Assembly (NCBI RefSeq): GCF_948329825.1
Contig: NZ_CAOJCM010000004.1
Location: 124,001 to 188,000 of the forward strand
Reading direction: 5' to 3'
DNA from: Paenibacillus sp. JJ-100
GTDB taxonomy: Bacteria; Bacillota; Bacilli; Paenibacillales; Paenibacillaceae
DNA: 64,000 nucleotides
The position numbers were made by a program, and so were the translations under genes. Of the stretch, positions 35,894 through 45,368 are shown piece after piece. The notes below the pieces were generated by a model, which saw only the letters and a program-made list of their open reading frames with translations, ran no database searches and was not told the DNA's origin. The stretch's first letter is position 1; each line of letters starts with the position of its first letter.

Positions 35894-37759
35894 TTAACCT
35901 AGCTTGGTTGTACACGACGGTTTCCCAGCTTCCCGCGCATGCTGGTACAGATCAGCATAAATTCCTTGTGCTGCAACCAGCTCCTGGTGTGTCCCTTCTT
36001 CGACAATTGCACCTTGTTCCATGACGAGAATTCGATCGGCGTGCATTACTGTAGACAGGCGATGTGCAATAACAATGGTTGTTCTGCCCTGGGAGACGGT
36101 CTCCAGTGCTTGCTGCACAAGTTGTTCGGTGTGTGAGTCCAGGTTAGCCGTAGCTTCATCCAGGATAAGCACTCGGGGCTGGAAGACTACAATTCGGGCA
36201 AAAGAAATGAGTTGCCGTTCTCCAGCAGACAATCCGCTGCCGCGTTCTGACAGACGGGTATCATACCCTTGTGGCAAACGGCTAATCATCGGTTGTGCTC
36301 CGACGAATCGGCAGGCTTCCATTGCCTGCTCACGCGTTATATCCTGCCTGAACATTCTCACATTATCAATAATGGTGCCAGAGAATAGGAAAGGTTCTTG
36401 CTGGATCAGACCAACGATGCGATGAAGCGTATGTTGCGGAATGTGGCGAATATCTGTGCCATCAATCTGAATGCTGCCCTGATTGACGTCATAGAAGCGA
36501 TTGAGCAGGGAGATTAATGTGCTTTTACCTGCGCCGGTGGTGCCCACGATCCCCACCATCTCTCCCGGATATAAGTGTAGATTCAAAGACTGGAATATGG
36601 GGCGGTCCTCTAGATAACCAAAGGATACATGATCGAAATCAATCTGACCCATAACCTGCCGTGGATTTATCGAGGTAACGACATCTGATTTCGGGTCGGC
36701 AACTTCAGGTTTTGTGCTTAGAATGTTCCAGATTCGTTCCATGGAGACCGTAGTGGACTGGAAGGTATTCCATTGCATCGTAATCTGGTTGATCGGTTGA
36801 AAAAACTGACGTATATAACTGATGAATGCATACAGTACCCCAACTTGCAAAGATTCGCCAAGAACAGCCCGGCCCCCTAACCAAACCATCATAACCAGTG
36901 CTGCGTTGCCCAAAATATCAAACGTCCGGTTGAATATGACATTGGAACGAGCTTGGATTATGTTTGCCTGTAGATGAAGAAGGTTCTGTTCCTTGAAGCG
37001 CCTCTTTTGTTCTTCCTCTTGATGAAATGCTTGAATCAAAAACATACCGGACAGGTTCTCTGCTGTGAATGCAATAAGGCGGGAGAGCCGGGTTCGTGCA
37101 TTCTGATAAGCTCTTCGCAGCATACGACGGAATAACGCAGCTACAACAGCGATCACAGGGAGCACGATGAGGGAATAACCGGCGAGCACAGGATCGAGCT
37201 GAAACATGAAGAAGATGATAAGTACTAGCATCATTCCGTCCCGGATCAGGCTGAGAAGCACCTGTGTGAAGAAACTGCTAATGGTTTCCGTGTCACTGGA
37301 TACATTGGTAACGAGGCTGCCGATGTGAAAACGATCGAAGAAGGACATAGACATTCGGGAAATATGGCGGAATAAGTCTTTGCGAATTCGGGAGACAATG
37401 CTCTGACCGACATGCTGCAACAGGTTGTTTTGAATATATGTGAAAATAAAACTGACGATAGCCAGGCCAAGAAAAATGGCCGCAAGCTGGACGAGAAAGC
37501 CAATGCTGGTTTGATTCACGGCCAAGTGGTCATCAATCGCAATTTTTACGAGATAAGGCTGAAGTAGATCGGCTGATATGCCGAGCAGTGAACAGCAGAA
37601 AATACCGACAAATGCCCAGCGGTGCGGCTTGGCGTACCCCATCATAGCTTTGAACGAAGTACGCTTGTTGTAATTCTTGTTATTCTCCTCAAGATGAGTT
37701 TTGTTGATATTTTTCCTATCATTCATTGTGTCTTTATGATTCGCATCCGCATCAGACAT
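35894..37759 (-). CDS. Heterodimeric ABC exporter subunit, catalytically complete half (BmrD/YheH-like)
   Basis: 621 aa. Six-helix type IV exporter membrane domain (~50-350), then an ATPase domain with Walker A GIVGTTGAGKST, signature LSAGERQ, and Walker B VLILDEATANLD carrying the catalytic Glu. The ATG at 37759 overlaps the stop of the upstream subunit by 8 nt (ATGTCTGA), indicating translational coupling. It probably exports drugs or lipids as a heterodimer with the neighbour. Confidence 0.92.
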   Translation of the reverse strand: MSDADANHKDTMNDRKNINKTHLEENNKNYNKRTSFKAMMGYAKPHRWAFVGIFCCSLLGISADLLQPYLVKIAIDDHLAVNQTSIGFLVQLAAIFLGLAIVSFIFTYIQNNLLQHVGQSIVSRIRKDLFRHISRMSMSFFDRFHIGSLVTNVSSDTETISSFFTQVLLSLIRDGMMLVLIIFFMFQLDPVLAGYSLIVLPVIAVVAALFRRMLRRAYQNARTRLSRLIAFTAENLSGMFLIQAFHQEEEQKRRFKEQNLLHLQANIIQARSNVIFNRTFDILGNAALVMMVWLGGRAVLGESLQVGVLYAFISYIRQFFQPINQITMQWNTFQSTTVSMERIWNILSTKPEVADPKSDVVTSINPRQVMGQIDFDHVSFGYLEDRPIFQSLNLHLYPGEMVGIVGTTGAGKSTLISLLNRFYDVNQGSIQIDGTDIRHIPQHTLHRIVGLIQQEPFLFSGTIIDNVRMFRQDITREQAMEACRFVGAQPMISRLPQGYDTRLSERGSGLSAGERQLISFARIVVFQPRVLILDEATANLDSHTEQLVQQALETVSQGRTTIVIAHRLSTVMHADRILVMEQGAIVEEGTHQELVAAQGIYADLYQHAREAGKPSCTTKLG

Positions 37760-39494
37760 GATGTAACCCCTCCTCCTGCAAGCGATAAGTTGCTGCATAA
37801 AGTCCCTTGGCTGCCATCAATTCAGCATGCGTTCCCTGTTCAACGATCTGTCCTTCATCGAGCACGATGATGTTATCGGCATGACGGACTGCACTGATCC
37901 GATGGGAAATGATTAACGTCGTTTTGCCTTTGCCGATCCTGCGCAGGCTGCGCAGGATGCCAGTTTCAGTCACGGCATCCACGGCACTCATACTGTCGTC
38001 CAAAATAAGCATCTGTGCCTGCTTAATTAACCCGCGGGCAAGACTGGTACGCTGACGCTGACCACCGGACAGGGTGAGTCCTCGCTCTCCGAGTAATGTA
38101 TTGAAGCGGTCAGGGAAACGTACAATATTTTCATAGATCATCGCTTGTCTAGCGCTGTTCTCTACATCATCCATGGGTGCCTCGCGATTGCTAAATGCTA
38201 TATTGTCCCGGATGGTGGTACTGAACAGAAAACCGTCCTGAGGCACATAGGCAATTCGAGATCTCAGACTGTCCAGGGACAGCTCTCGAATGTCCGTGCC
38301 ATTAATAAACATGCTACCATGCGGCGGTTCATAGGTTCGGAGCAGTAATTTGACCAGTGTACTCTTACCTGAACCGGTTTTGCCGACGATACCCACCGTA
38401 TGGCCCGCATGAATCTGGAGATGGATATTCTTCAATGCAGGAGCGGAGCTGCCGGGGTAATGGAATGTCAGATTATTAATGGTAACGTCCTGAACGTTGT
38501 GAAGCGCCTGTGCTTCAGCAATTTCTTGCACATCGGGCTCTTCACTGAGAAGATCATTCACTCTTTCAAGAGAGGCTCCTGAGCGCTGCATCGTATTAAT
38601 GACGTTTCCAATCTGCTGAAGCGGTCCCATAATAATTCGCAGATACAAAGTCAGGGCGACAAAGCTACCCAGTGTAATCGAGTTCTGCATCGTCATCATA
38701 CCGCCAACCAACAGGGATACAACGAGAGACAAAGCGCCCAGCAAAGGAAGAGTAGCTTGAAAAAGAGAAGAGAGACGAACTAAACGAAGCTGTTTGGTTT
38801 TGATATTATCAACGGTCACGCCAAATCGCCCTTGGGCAATGTCTTCGATCGCAAATGTTTTGATTACACGAATACCACCCAGTTGCTCCTCGGCAGACTC
38901 CGTCATTGTAGCGAGAGCATCCTGTACATCACGAGAGCGCTTTCGAATTCGCGGACCGAAAAAGACGACCAGAAAAGGAGTCGCCAGCAAGGGCACGACG
39001 CTGATCATGATCAGTGACAACGGAATCCCGCTAAGGAGCATCATTACGATACAGGACATTAACAGAAAAACAGCGTTCGTCATCATCGTAACGCCGTTGG
39101 ATATGGCTTCACGGACAGAAGTAACATCATTCATAAAATAGCTGAGTAGCTTGCCATTCCCCTGTTTAGAAAAATAATGCTCACTGAGTTCTGAGAATTT
39201 GCGGAAGATCCGCTCGCGCGTTATAAATTCAAACCGCCGACCCAGCTTCATAATCATGAACTGGCCAGTACCAAACAGAAGATTGTATGTAATCGCAATG
39301 GAGAGTAGTGATAAGCTGTAACGGATCACGGTCTGCATCTGAAGTGTATTTTGCATGAGTTGATCCGTGAAGCTGCCCAGAATACGGGGGAGAGAAGCCT
39401 GACCGACATTGGATGCGATGATTAAAAGAACCGCCAGAAGATAGATGGGCCAGTTGGATAACACATAATCACGTAGCAAACCTTTTTTGGACAT
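37752..39494 (-). CDS. Heterodimeric ABC exporter subunit with degenerate ATP site (BmrC/YheI-like)
   Basis: 580 aa. Six-helix exporter membrane domain (~1-320) and an ATPase domain. Walker A GIVGKTGSGKST and signature LSGGQRQ are intact, but Walker B reads MLILDDSMSAVD, with Asp in place of the catalytic Glu. This is the hallmark of the non-hydrolysing site of asymmetric exporters such as BmrC. It lies first in the operon, preceded by GAAGGAG and a leader with a terminator-like hairpin. Confidence 0.92.
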   Translation of the reverse strand: MSKKGLLRDYVLSNWPIYLLAVLLIIASNVGQASLPRILGSFTDQLMQNTLQMQTVIRYSLSLLSIAITYNLLFGTGQFMIMKLGRRFEFITRERIFRKFSELSEHYFSKQGNGKLLSYFMNDVTSVREAISNGVTMMTNAVFLLMSCIVMMLLSGIPLSLIMISVVPLLATPFLVVFFGPRIRKRSRDVQDALATMTESAEEQLGGIRVIKTFAIEDIAQGRFGVTVDNIKTKQLRLVRLSSLFQATLPLLGALSLVVSLLVGGMMTMQNSITLGSFVALTLYLRIIMGPLQQIGNVINTMQRSGASLERVNDLLSEEPDVQEIAEAQALHNVQDVTINNLTFHYPGSSAPALKNIHLQIHAGHTVGIVGKTGSGKSTLVKLLLRTYEPPHGSMFINGTDIRELSLDSLRSRIAYVPQDGFLFSTTIRDNIAFSNREAPMDDVENSARQAMIYENIVRFPDRFNTLLGERGLTLSGGQRQRTSLARGLIKQAQMLILDDSMSAVDAVTETGILRSLRRIGKGKTTLIISHRISAVRHADNIIVLDEGQIVEQGTHAELMAAKGLYAATYRLQEEGLHHV

Positions 39495-39572
39495 AGGTAT
39501 GGGTTCTCCTTCATTAGGTTAGAACTTAAGTACGCTAGAAACAGAAGTTAGACAAATGAAGTCAAGAAAAGG

Positions 39573-39606
39573 GCAGACACCTCATGATGAGTTGTGCCAT
39601 GCCCTC
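39573..39606 (-). promoter_or_regulatory. Terminator-like hairpin in the ABC exporter leader (possible attenuator)
   Basis: On the minus strand GGGCA...CAC..CTCAT folds with ATGAG.GTG..TGCCC and is followed by TTTTCTT, about 80 nt upstream of the first gene. A TTGACA -35 lies further upstream near 39683-39688. B. subtilis bmrCD is controlled by a leader attenuator, which makes this plausible. Confidence 0.45.
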
Positions 39607-39860
39607 TTACTTTATGCGAACTAGATTATTAATAATCCGTGATGTGTTACTTTTATTTATATTTTCGCGCTAATGGGATCAAATGTCAATGAATCTGCTC
39701 GTCCATCATGAGTGTGAGGCAACTACAACAATCGTGAAGCAATGTTATAAGATGTATGTACTCCATGCTACTTGGACTGAAACATTTTCTCGAAATGTCT
39801 CGTCTGTAGGGGTAAGAAGTATATAACAAGTTCTATTATATATAATGGAGGTGCATGGAA
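39607..39860. other. Divergent intergenic region, ABC exporter and SLH gene
   Basis: AT-rich promoter DNA for both directions. No further gene was seen. Confidence 0.5.
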
Positions 39861-40784
39861 ATGAAGCATAAAAAAGGTTGGGTTGCAACGCTTGCGCTCT
39901 GCGTTTCATTAACAGCAGGAGGTGCTTCTGTGTTTGCATTTTCCGACATCAAAGATGAGGGTCAGAAAGCTGTTGTGGATTCATTGCAATCCAAGGGAAT
40001 CGTGAACGGAGTAACAGCAGATCTGTTCCGACCAGATGTTGCTTTGTCTGAGCCACAGGGAATTCAAATGATTGTCAGCGCATTTGGATTGAAAAATGAG
40101 TATAATGAGGCCTCGGCCCAAAATAAAATTAGTCCGAACACCTGGTACGCCGATGCTGTGCAAGTTGCCACTCAAAATGGACTGTCCATTCCAGTAGAAG
40201 TGAGTCCGCAAAATAAGTTGACCCGTGAACAATTTGTCATTCTGCTGCATGAAGGGATTAACACAACCGGTACTTATCCGGTAACCATGAAGTATAATGA
40301 CATTAAGGATGAAAATAAAATAGGTAAGGATGCCAAATCTGCGGTCCAGAACCTGCTGAATATGAACATCATTGAATTGGACAAGGAAGGAAACTTCGGC
40401 CCGGATCAGTCGCTTACCCGTATGGAGGCAGCAAGCATGATATTCAACGCACTTGAGTTTGTGGACCGGCATGGAAACGGTGGTTCAAGTGAACCTGCTC
40501 CAACTAATCCTGGGGAGGGACAGCAAGCTATCGTTCCTGAAGTGACAACGACAAAGGTAGATGACAAAACAAGCAAAGTTACGCTGACTGCCGAGATGCC
40601 GCATCCAGGGTATGGATTGAAGATTGATGATGTCAAACTGGAGAAAGACGGTCGGGCTATCGTGATTTATTCAATCGTACAGCCTGATCCAGATATGATG
40701 TATCCGATGGTCATTACTAAAGCGACTGCGGAAACGGAGATTCCTACAGGCTATACGGCTGAGGCACAACCTGCTGGTAAATAA
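39861..40784 (+). CDS. SLH-domain surface protein with PrcB-like C-terminal domain
   Basis: 307 aa. Signal peptide ~1-26, then two to three S-layer homology motifs (FSDIKDEGQKAVVDSLQSKGIVNG; YNDIKDENKIGKDAKSAVQNLLNMNII), which bind pyruvylated secondary wall polymer. After a Pro/Gly linker (~215-235), the C-terminal ~75 residues resemble the PrcB protease-complex domain (tentative). I chose the ATG at 39861 because GGAGG lies 9 nt upstream. Confidence 0.85.
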   Translation: MKHKKGWVATLALCVSLTAGGASVFAFSDIKDEGQKAVVDSLQSKGIVNGVTADLFRPDVALSEPQGIQMIVSAFGLKNEYNEASAQNKISPNTWYADAVQVATQNGLSIPVEVSPQNKLTREQFVILLHEGINTTGTYPVTMKYNDIKDENKIGKDAKSAVQNLLNMNIIELDKEGNFGPDQSLTRMEAASMIFNALEFVDRHGNGGSSEPAPTNPGEGQQAIVPEVTTTKVDDKTSKVTLTAEMPHPGYGLKIDDVKLEKDGRAIVIYSIVQPDPDMMYPMVITKATAETEIPTGYTAEAQPAGK

Positions 40785-40804
40785 ATTAGTATATGTCAGG
40801 TAAA

Positions 40805-40967
40805 TCGTCTCACCTAGCGGTTGCTAGGGAGGATTAAGCAACTTGAAGAAAATAAGAAAACCATCTAACCTATCGCATTCTCTATGAAAAGGTGATAGCC
40901 AGATAGCAATCAAGGTATCTGGCTAGTATCTAACTATGAGAAAAGGATAGGTAGGTGGTTTTTTTGA
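40805..40967 (+). ncRNA. Structured intergenic RNA candidate ending in a terminator
   Basis: Three nested or consecutive perfect stems occur here: CCTAGC-GGTT-GCTAGG (40813-40828); an outer AACC.TCTAACCTATC (40858-40874) pairing with GATAGGTAG.TGGTT (40946-40960), followed by T7; and, inside it, TAGCCAGATA (40896-40905) with TATCTGGCTA (40916-40925). It may simply be an elaborate terminator of the SLH gene. Confidence 0.4.
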
Positions 40968-41050
40968 TGTGAGATGAGGGTGTTTCAAACGCTAACGATC
41001 TCCACAGACCTCGGTATTATCCAACCAGCAGGCCAGCCAAATCAAAAACA

Positions 41051-41563
41051 TTATACAGTAGCATTAGAATCCTCATACCAGAATTTGGAGTAATCATTCA
41101 TGACAGAGGCATGCCCCAACTGACGCAACATGGTGGATATATTGCCCCGGTGATAGGTCCCGTGATTCACCAGATGTAAGACCATTTCTGCGAAACTGGT
41201 TTGACGCACGCCTGCAAAGGGATTGTCGAGTAGAATCGTTTGCTCCAAATTCGTCTGTTGACTGAACCAATCAAAGTATTGATTGGATAGCTCTGCATAA
41301 CGCTCGAAGTAATCTTCAATTGTGGCAAAGGTCTCTCCGTTGCGCGGCATGCAGATTTGTAAAGCTTCAGGCATGCTGGTGCCGGTTAGAACCAGATACC
41401 ACATCTGATCCACAGCATACATATGGCTGAGCGCATGGGCGAGGCTAGGGAATGAGCTACCGACCTCCTGATGCAGAACGGCAGGTGGCAGTTCTTGAAC
41501 GCGTTGCATTATGATCTGTGAAGCCCAAACATGATAGTGATACATTTGTTCTGGGTAATTCAT
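41051..41563 (-). CDS. DinB/YfiT-like four-helix protein
   Basis: 170 aa. The DinB fold is indicated by metal-binding His residues: HALSHM near residue 45 and HLVNHGTYHRG near 130. Members are often thiol-dependent transferases (e.g. bacillithiol) or unknown. The ATG follows GGAGACG. It is downstream of the WYL regulator, separated by a terminator. Confidence 0.85.
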   Translation of the reverse strand: MNYPEQMYHYHVWASQIIMQRVQELPPAVLHQEVGSSFPSLAHALSHMYAVDQMWYLVLTGTSMPEALQICMPRNGETFATIEDYFERYAELSNQYFDWFSQQTNLEQTILLDNPFAGVRQTSFAEMVLHLVNHGTYHRGNISTMLRQLGHASVMNDYSKFWYEDSNATV

Positions 41564-41631
41564 AAAACATCGTCTCCTTCATTTTGGCGAATAGTTGAGG
41601 TGATGTGCTGCTCTCTTGCTGAAATGAGTAT

Positions 41632-41668
41632 AAAAAAAGAAGTATGACAACAGCGTGTCATACTTCTC
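41632..41668 (-). terminator. Terminator of the WYL regulator gene
   Basis: GAAGTATGACA-ACAGCG-TGTCATACTTC, with a seven-T tract on the minus strand. Confidence 0.85.
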
Positions 41669-41818
41669 CTATCACTTCACTACACTTCACAAAATATTGA
41701 ATTCACCGAGCAATGCAGTATATACACGTTCAAACCGAGCCCCTCGTAAACCGAACAATTTACCGATTACTATACTTACGCGAACACGCGAACATGTACC
41801 TCCAAATTTAGTGGGTCT

Positions 41819-42742
41819 TTAAACATCCCGTGTGTCGTAACGTTTCAGGGCATTTCGTAGTTGCGTCTCTAGAACATTCCTCAGTGCTACAGGTTCTAAA
41901 ACCTCTGCACCACTGCCCAGGCTCAGTAATAACGACCATAACCACGGGGCCTGGAGCGGATCATGAATCTGTAAACGCATTGTCATGCTGCCATCTTTAT
42001 GAAATTGTTTGTCTGCCTGCTGAAAATGATCCAATGCCCCTGAGAGTGCCTCAGGGTATACTCGCAAGACCACATCTGTCACGGTATCCTGCGGGACAGG
42101 AAGAGTGGGTGACGGCTCTTCCGAAGGAAGGGCATGTGGTGGAAAATGGCTGTTGGTTAGATGCACGTTTAACATCCGGGACAGTCTGAATTCCCGATAA
42201 TCCCACCGGCTTCGGCAATATCCATACACATACCAGCTACGATATTTAAACTGCAATCGAACAGGTTCAATTTCTCGAGTTGTGCGCTCATTTTTGGAAT
42301 TAATGTAGTCAAACTGAACAGCCAGATAGTTCATGATTCCTGCACGAAGATGCGGAAGCGAGTCAGGGTCTGTTCGATACGTGTTCAGATCTACAGTCAA
42401 GCTTGGATGGGTATGTTGCTCACTGATCGTCTGCAAACGTTCAATGGTGCCCTGGGCACGCGCATCATTAAAAATAGTAGAGAGACTGTTGAGTACTGTA
42501 ATCAGCGCATTCACATCATAGGAGCCGAGCAGGCTCTTATCCATTTTATAACCGTCCATGATACCATACCCGCCGTTCATTCCCTGATGCGAAACCACTG
42601 GAAATCCTGCTGCACAGATCACATCAATATCCCGATAGATCGTTCTGGGTGATACTTGATATTCTTCTGCAAGGGTAGATGCAGACAACACTTCGTGATT
42701 AAGTAACTTGTAAATGATCGAGACTAACCGTTCCAGCTTCAA
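41819..42742 (-). CDS. YafY-like HTH/WYL-domain transcriptional regulator
   Basis: About 307 aa from a TTG at 42742 (GGTGGGG upstream). Residues ~1-55 are an HTH_11 domain (TLAEEYQVSPRTIYRDIDVI). The WYL ligand domain is around 130-220 (YRSWYVYGYCRSRWDYREFRLSRM), followed by a WCX dimerisation region. The effector is unknown. An alternative ATG at 42760 is possible. Confidence 0.85.
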   Translation of the reverse strand: MKLERLVSIIYKLLNHEVLSASTLAEEYQVSPRTIYRDIDVICAAGFPVVSHQGMNGGYGIMDGYKMDKSLLGSYDVNALITVLNSLSTIFNDARAQGTIERLQTISEQHTHPSLTVDLNTYRTDPDSLPHLRAGIMNYLAVQFDYINSKNERTTREIEPVRLQFKYRSWYVYGYCRSRWDYREFRLSRMLNVHLTNSHFPPHALPSEEPSPTLPVPQDTVTDVVLRVYPEALSGALDHFQQADKQFHKDGSMTMRLQIHDPLQAPWLWSLLLSLGSGAEVLEPVALRNVLETQLRNALKRYDTRDV

Positions 42743-42857
42743 ATGAACCCCACCCGTCATCACATTTCCGAAACAGGCCATAAGTATACCACAGCAATGG
42801 AACAGACAAGCGCGTATTGTCCTGATAAGATGGATTCTTCAGCAGAACTCTCCCGCG

Positions 42858-43775
42858 CTAATCCTCCAGCACGTTATAAAGCACCCGCGCGAGCAGGCCC
42901 TGACCATAATTACCGAAGTTTTTACCGAAAATGGTCAAGCCGCGTTTGTTGACAGGTCCATCCGTGACAGCGATGCGGAAGTGAATATCGCTCTTATAAT
43001 CCAGCCCGATATCATCCAGCGTAACGTCGGAGATGCGGCATCCATCGATATAACTGCCTTCATTCGTAATGCGAATCAGCTTCAACATGCCGTACTGATT
43101 CAGGTGCGGCGGCCACCAGTCCGGATTGAATGTACCGCGTGTATCTCCGAAATCCCCCGGACTCGTCCAGAGACCAATTTCTTTTCCATTAATGTAAAAG
43201 TAAATATCGGAAGGATAGTTGTCACAGAATCCAGGTGCTTCCGAACCTAGCTCCATGGAAAGCTGGATCTCGTTAAATGTCTGGTTGGGCTTCAGATAGT
43301 TGGGAATACGATATTCCAGATATCCTTCGGCCAGCCAGATCATCTCTGCATCAATCCGAAGCGGATCGGCGAAATAACGAGGATCATCAAACTCCCCGAT
43401 AATACTGTCTTTCGTTGCAATGCCACAGGTGGGGGCGGCTTGATAATCACTGTAATGCCCAACCTGAATCTCGACTTCATACCGATTGTGAATCTCCTTA
43501 GAACGCAGGTCCACCATCAATTTTTCCTCGTTAAGATAACATATCTTCTGGATGCCGTGTTTGCCAACGGCAGTGTTAATCTCGATTAATCCACTTTCCT
43601 CCAGCTTTTTGATATGCATTGTAATTGCACCGTTACTAAGTCCGAGTTTGGTTGCAAGATCATTGAGATTAAGACTTTGGTTTTTGGCCAGCAGCTCAAT
43701 AATCTGAATGCGAATTTCGGAACTGAGTGCTTTGAAAATATTCACACCTGACATCAGATCTTTAATATAAATCAT
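42858..43775 (-). CDS. ArsR-like regulator with long C-terminal sensor domain, arabinan locus
   Basis: 305 aa. HTH at ~10-75 (LSSEIRIQIIELLA ... AITMHIKKLEESGLI), then the same conserved C-terminal domain as the regulator beside abfA: PTCGIAT, DDPRYF, IPNY, LGSEAP, WTSPGD, NQYGMLK, FGNYGQ. It is divergent from the GH43-ABC importer cluster and so probably controls it. The ATG at 43775 follows AAAGGA; longer starts lack a ribosome binding site. Confidence 0.85.
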   Translation of the reverse strand: MIYIKDLMSGVNIFKALSSEIRIQIIELLAKNQSLNLNDLATKLGLSNGAITMHIKKLEESGLIEINTAVGKHGIQKICYLNEEKLMVDLRSKEIHNRYEVEIQVGHYSDYQAAPTCGIATKDSIIGEFDDPRYFADPLRIDAEMIWLAEGYLEYRIPNYLKPNQTFNEIQLSMELGSEAPGFCDNYPSDIYFYINGKEIGLWTSPGDFGDTRGTFNPDWWPPHLNQYGMLKLIRITNEGSYIDGCRISDVTLDDIGLDYKSDIHFRIAVTDGPVNKRGLTIFGKNFGNYGQGLLARVLYNVLED

Positions 43776-44004
43776 AGGTGGATGTCCTTTCCCCGTTCTG
43801 AACAAAGCCTATTACGCAGACTTTTGCACATTTGACTGTTTTATTTCAGATAATTATAAATCATTACATGCTGGAAAGAAAGAGTAGAGAAAAGGGAAGT
43901 AGAGGCTTGTATATGTAGCAGAAAACGAAGGAACGCCCCAGATTTTATTACGAATTGGTCAAAATAAAAGATTAAATTAATTTATATATATTTGAAATAT
44001 ACCA
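43776..44004. promoter_or_regulatory. Divergent regulatory region of the arabinan cluster
   Basis: Contains the perfect palindrome TAAATTAATTTA (43973-43984), similar to the operator candidate at 44047. The rest is AT-rich without an ORF. Confidence 0.45.
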
Positions 44005-44033
44005 TTGAATTGTAATGTAACCGCTTTTATAAT
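44005..44033 (+). promoter_or_regulatory. Arabinanase promoter overlapping a cre-like site
   Basis: TTGAAT (44005-44010), 17 nt, TATAAT (44028-44033). TGTAACCGCTTTTA (44016-44029) in the spacer matches the CcpA cre consensus in 13 of 14 positions, implying carbon catabolite repression. Confidence 0.7.
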
Positions 44034-44046
44034 CCTATTATACTTA

Positions 44047-44059
44047 AATTGATTTAATA
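44047..44059. promoter_or_regulatory. Candidate operator of the ArsR-like regulator
   Basis: AATTGATTTAATA just downstream of the predicted start site. TTAAAT-TG-ATTTAA forms a palindrome here, and a near copy lies beside abfA. Confidence 0.45.
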
Positions 44060-44107
44060 CTTCATGAACCAAAGTAACCATTTATTAATGAGAGGTGGCG
44101 TTCCGTT

Positions 44108-45229
44108 GTGGAAAAATTCAGTTCATGGAAGAGATTGAAGAGCTTTGAGTGGAAGACGTTGATGAGTTTCAAGGGCATGACATTGTGGAGTTCAAAAAGG
44201 ATGAAAGATGCGGATGAGCTAGACCATACGAGGGATTCAGGTCATTCGAATGGCGGGGGTTGGATAAGATCGAAGATTTCACCTCGAAAACGGTGGGCTT
44301 TACCGGCACTGCTGGTCTTGGTGTTAGTGCTTGCAGGACAGTCGCGGGCTTTAGCCGCCTTTTGGAATCTGTCTGGTGATATTGCGGTTCATGATCCAAC
44401 GATGATCAAGGAAGGGAACTCCTGGTATACCTTTTCCACGGGTCCAGGGATCCAGGTGTTGAAATCAGATAATGGAACGTCATGGTACCGCGTACCGCAG
44501 ATCTTTTTGAAAGAACCATCTTGGTGGAATTCGGCTGTTCCTGGACAGAAAGATTTGGATGTGTGGGCGCCAGACGTACAGCGATATAACGGTAAAGTGT
44601 GGCTTTATTATTCCATCTCGACCTTTGGTTCCAACAGGTCTGCGATCGGTTTAGCATCGGCAGATAGCGTGGGCGCAGGACAGTGGAAGGATGAAGGGCT
44701 TGTATTGCAAACGACAACATCGAATAACTATAACGCCATAGACCCTGAGCTGGTGATTGATGCTTCTGGCAATCCTTGGCTGGCTTTTGGTTCGTTCTGG
44801 AGCGGTCTGAAGATTGTGAAACTGGACAAAAATACGATGAAACCGACAGGCAGCATCACTTCGATTGCAGCACGTCCGAATAACGGGGGAGCTATTGAGG
44901 CGCCAAGTATCGTATACCGCAACGGGTATTATTATTTGTTTGCTTCTATTGATTCCTGCTGTAAAGGTGTGAACAGTACCTACAAAATGGTCTACGGCCG
45001 GTCCAGCAGCATTACCGGGCCTTATGTCGACAAAAACGGAGTCAATATGATGAACGGTGGCGGCACGATTTTGGATACAGGCAACGTAAGGTGGAAGGGG
45101 CCAGGCGGGCAGGATGTAGTGAACGGCAACCTGATTGTACGCCACGCCTATGATGCTACGGATAATGGCAATCCGAAATTGCTGATTAACGATCTGCTGT
45201 GGGACGCCAACGGCTGGCCAACGTATTAA
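44108..45229 (+). CDS. Secreted GH43 endo-alpha-1,5-L-arabinanase
   Basis: 373 aa from a GTG at 44108 with GAGAGGTGG upstream. A basic, Trp/Ser/Lys-rich stretch of ~60 residues precedes the signal-peptide core (PALLVLVLVLAGQSRALA), which is unusually long. The GH43 five-bladed propeller follows, with the base Asp in VHDPTM, the pKa-modulating Asp in IDPEL and the acid Glu in EAPSIV. It depolymerises arabinan outside the cell and heads the importer operon. Confidence 0.92.
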   Translation: MEKFSSWKRLKSFEWKTLMSFKGMTLWSSKRMKDADELDHTRDSGHSNGGGWIRSKISPRKRWALPALLVLVLVLAGQSRALAAFWNLSGDIAVHDPTMIKEGNSWYTFSTGPGIQVLKSDNGTSWYRVPQIFLKEPSWWNSAVPGQKDLDVWAPDVQRYNGKVWLYYSISTFGSNRSAIGLASADSVGAGQWKDEGLVLQTTTSNNYNAIDPELVIDASGNPWLAFGSFWSGLKIVKLDKNTMKPTGSITSIAARPNNGGAIEAPSIVYRNGYYYLFASIDSCCKGVNSTYKMVYGRSSSITGPYVDKNGVNMMNGGGTILDTGNVRWKGPGGQDVVNGNLIVRHAYDATDNGNPKLLINDLLWDANGWPTY

Positions 45230-45368
45230 GGTGTCGTTTATTTTAAATAAATATAAAATGTTTTAATAAAGTATTGACTAAATGGATCTGGATTTGATAA
45301 ATTTAACAACAGAAATGCTGATTCATCGTATTGAATACGTTTACAAGTCCAGATCAGGAGGGGTTCAT

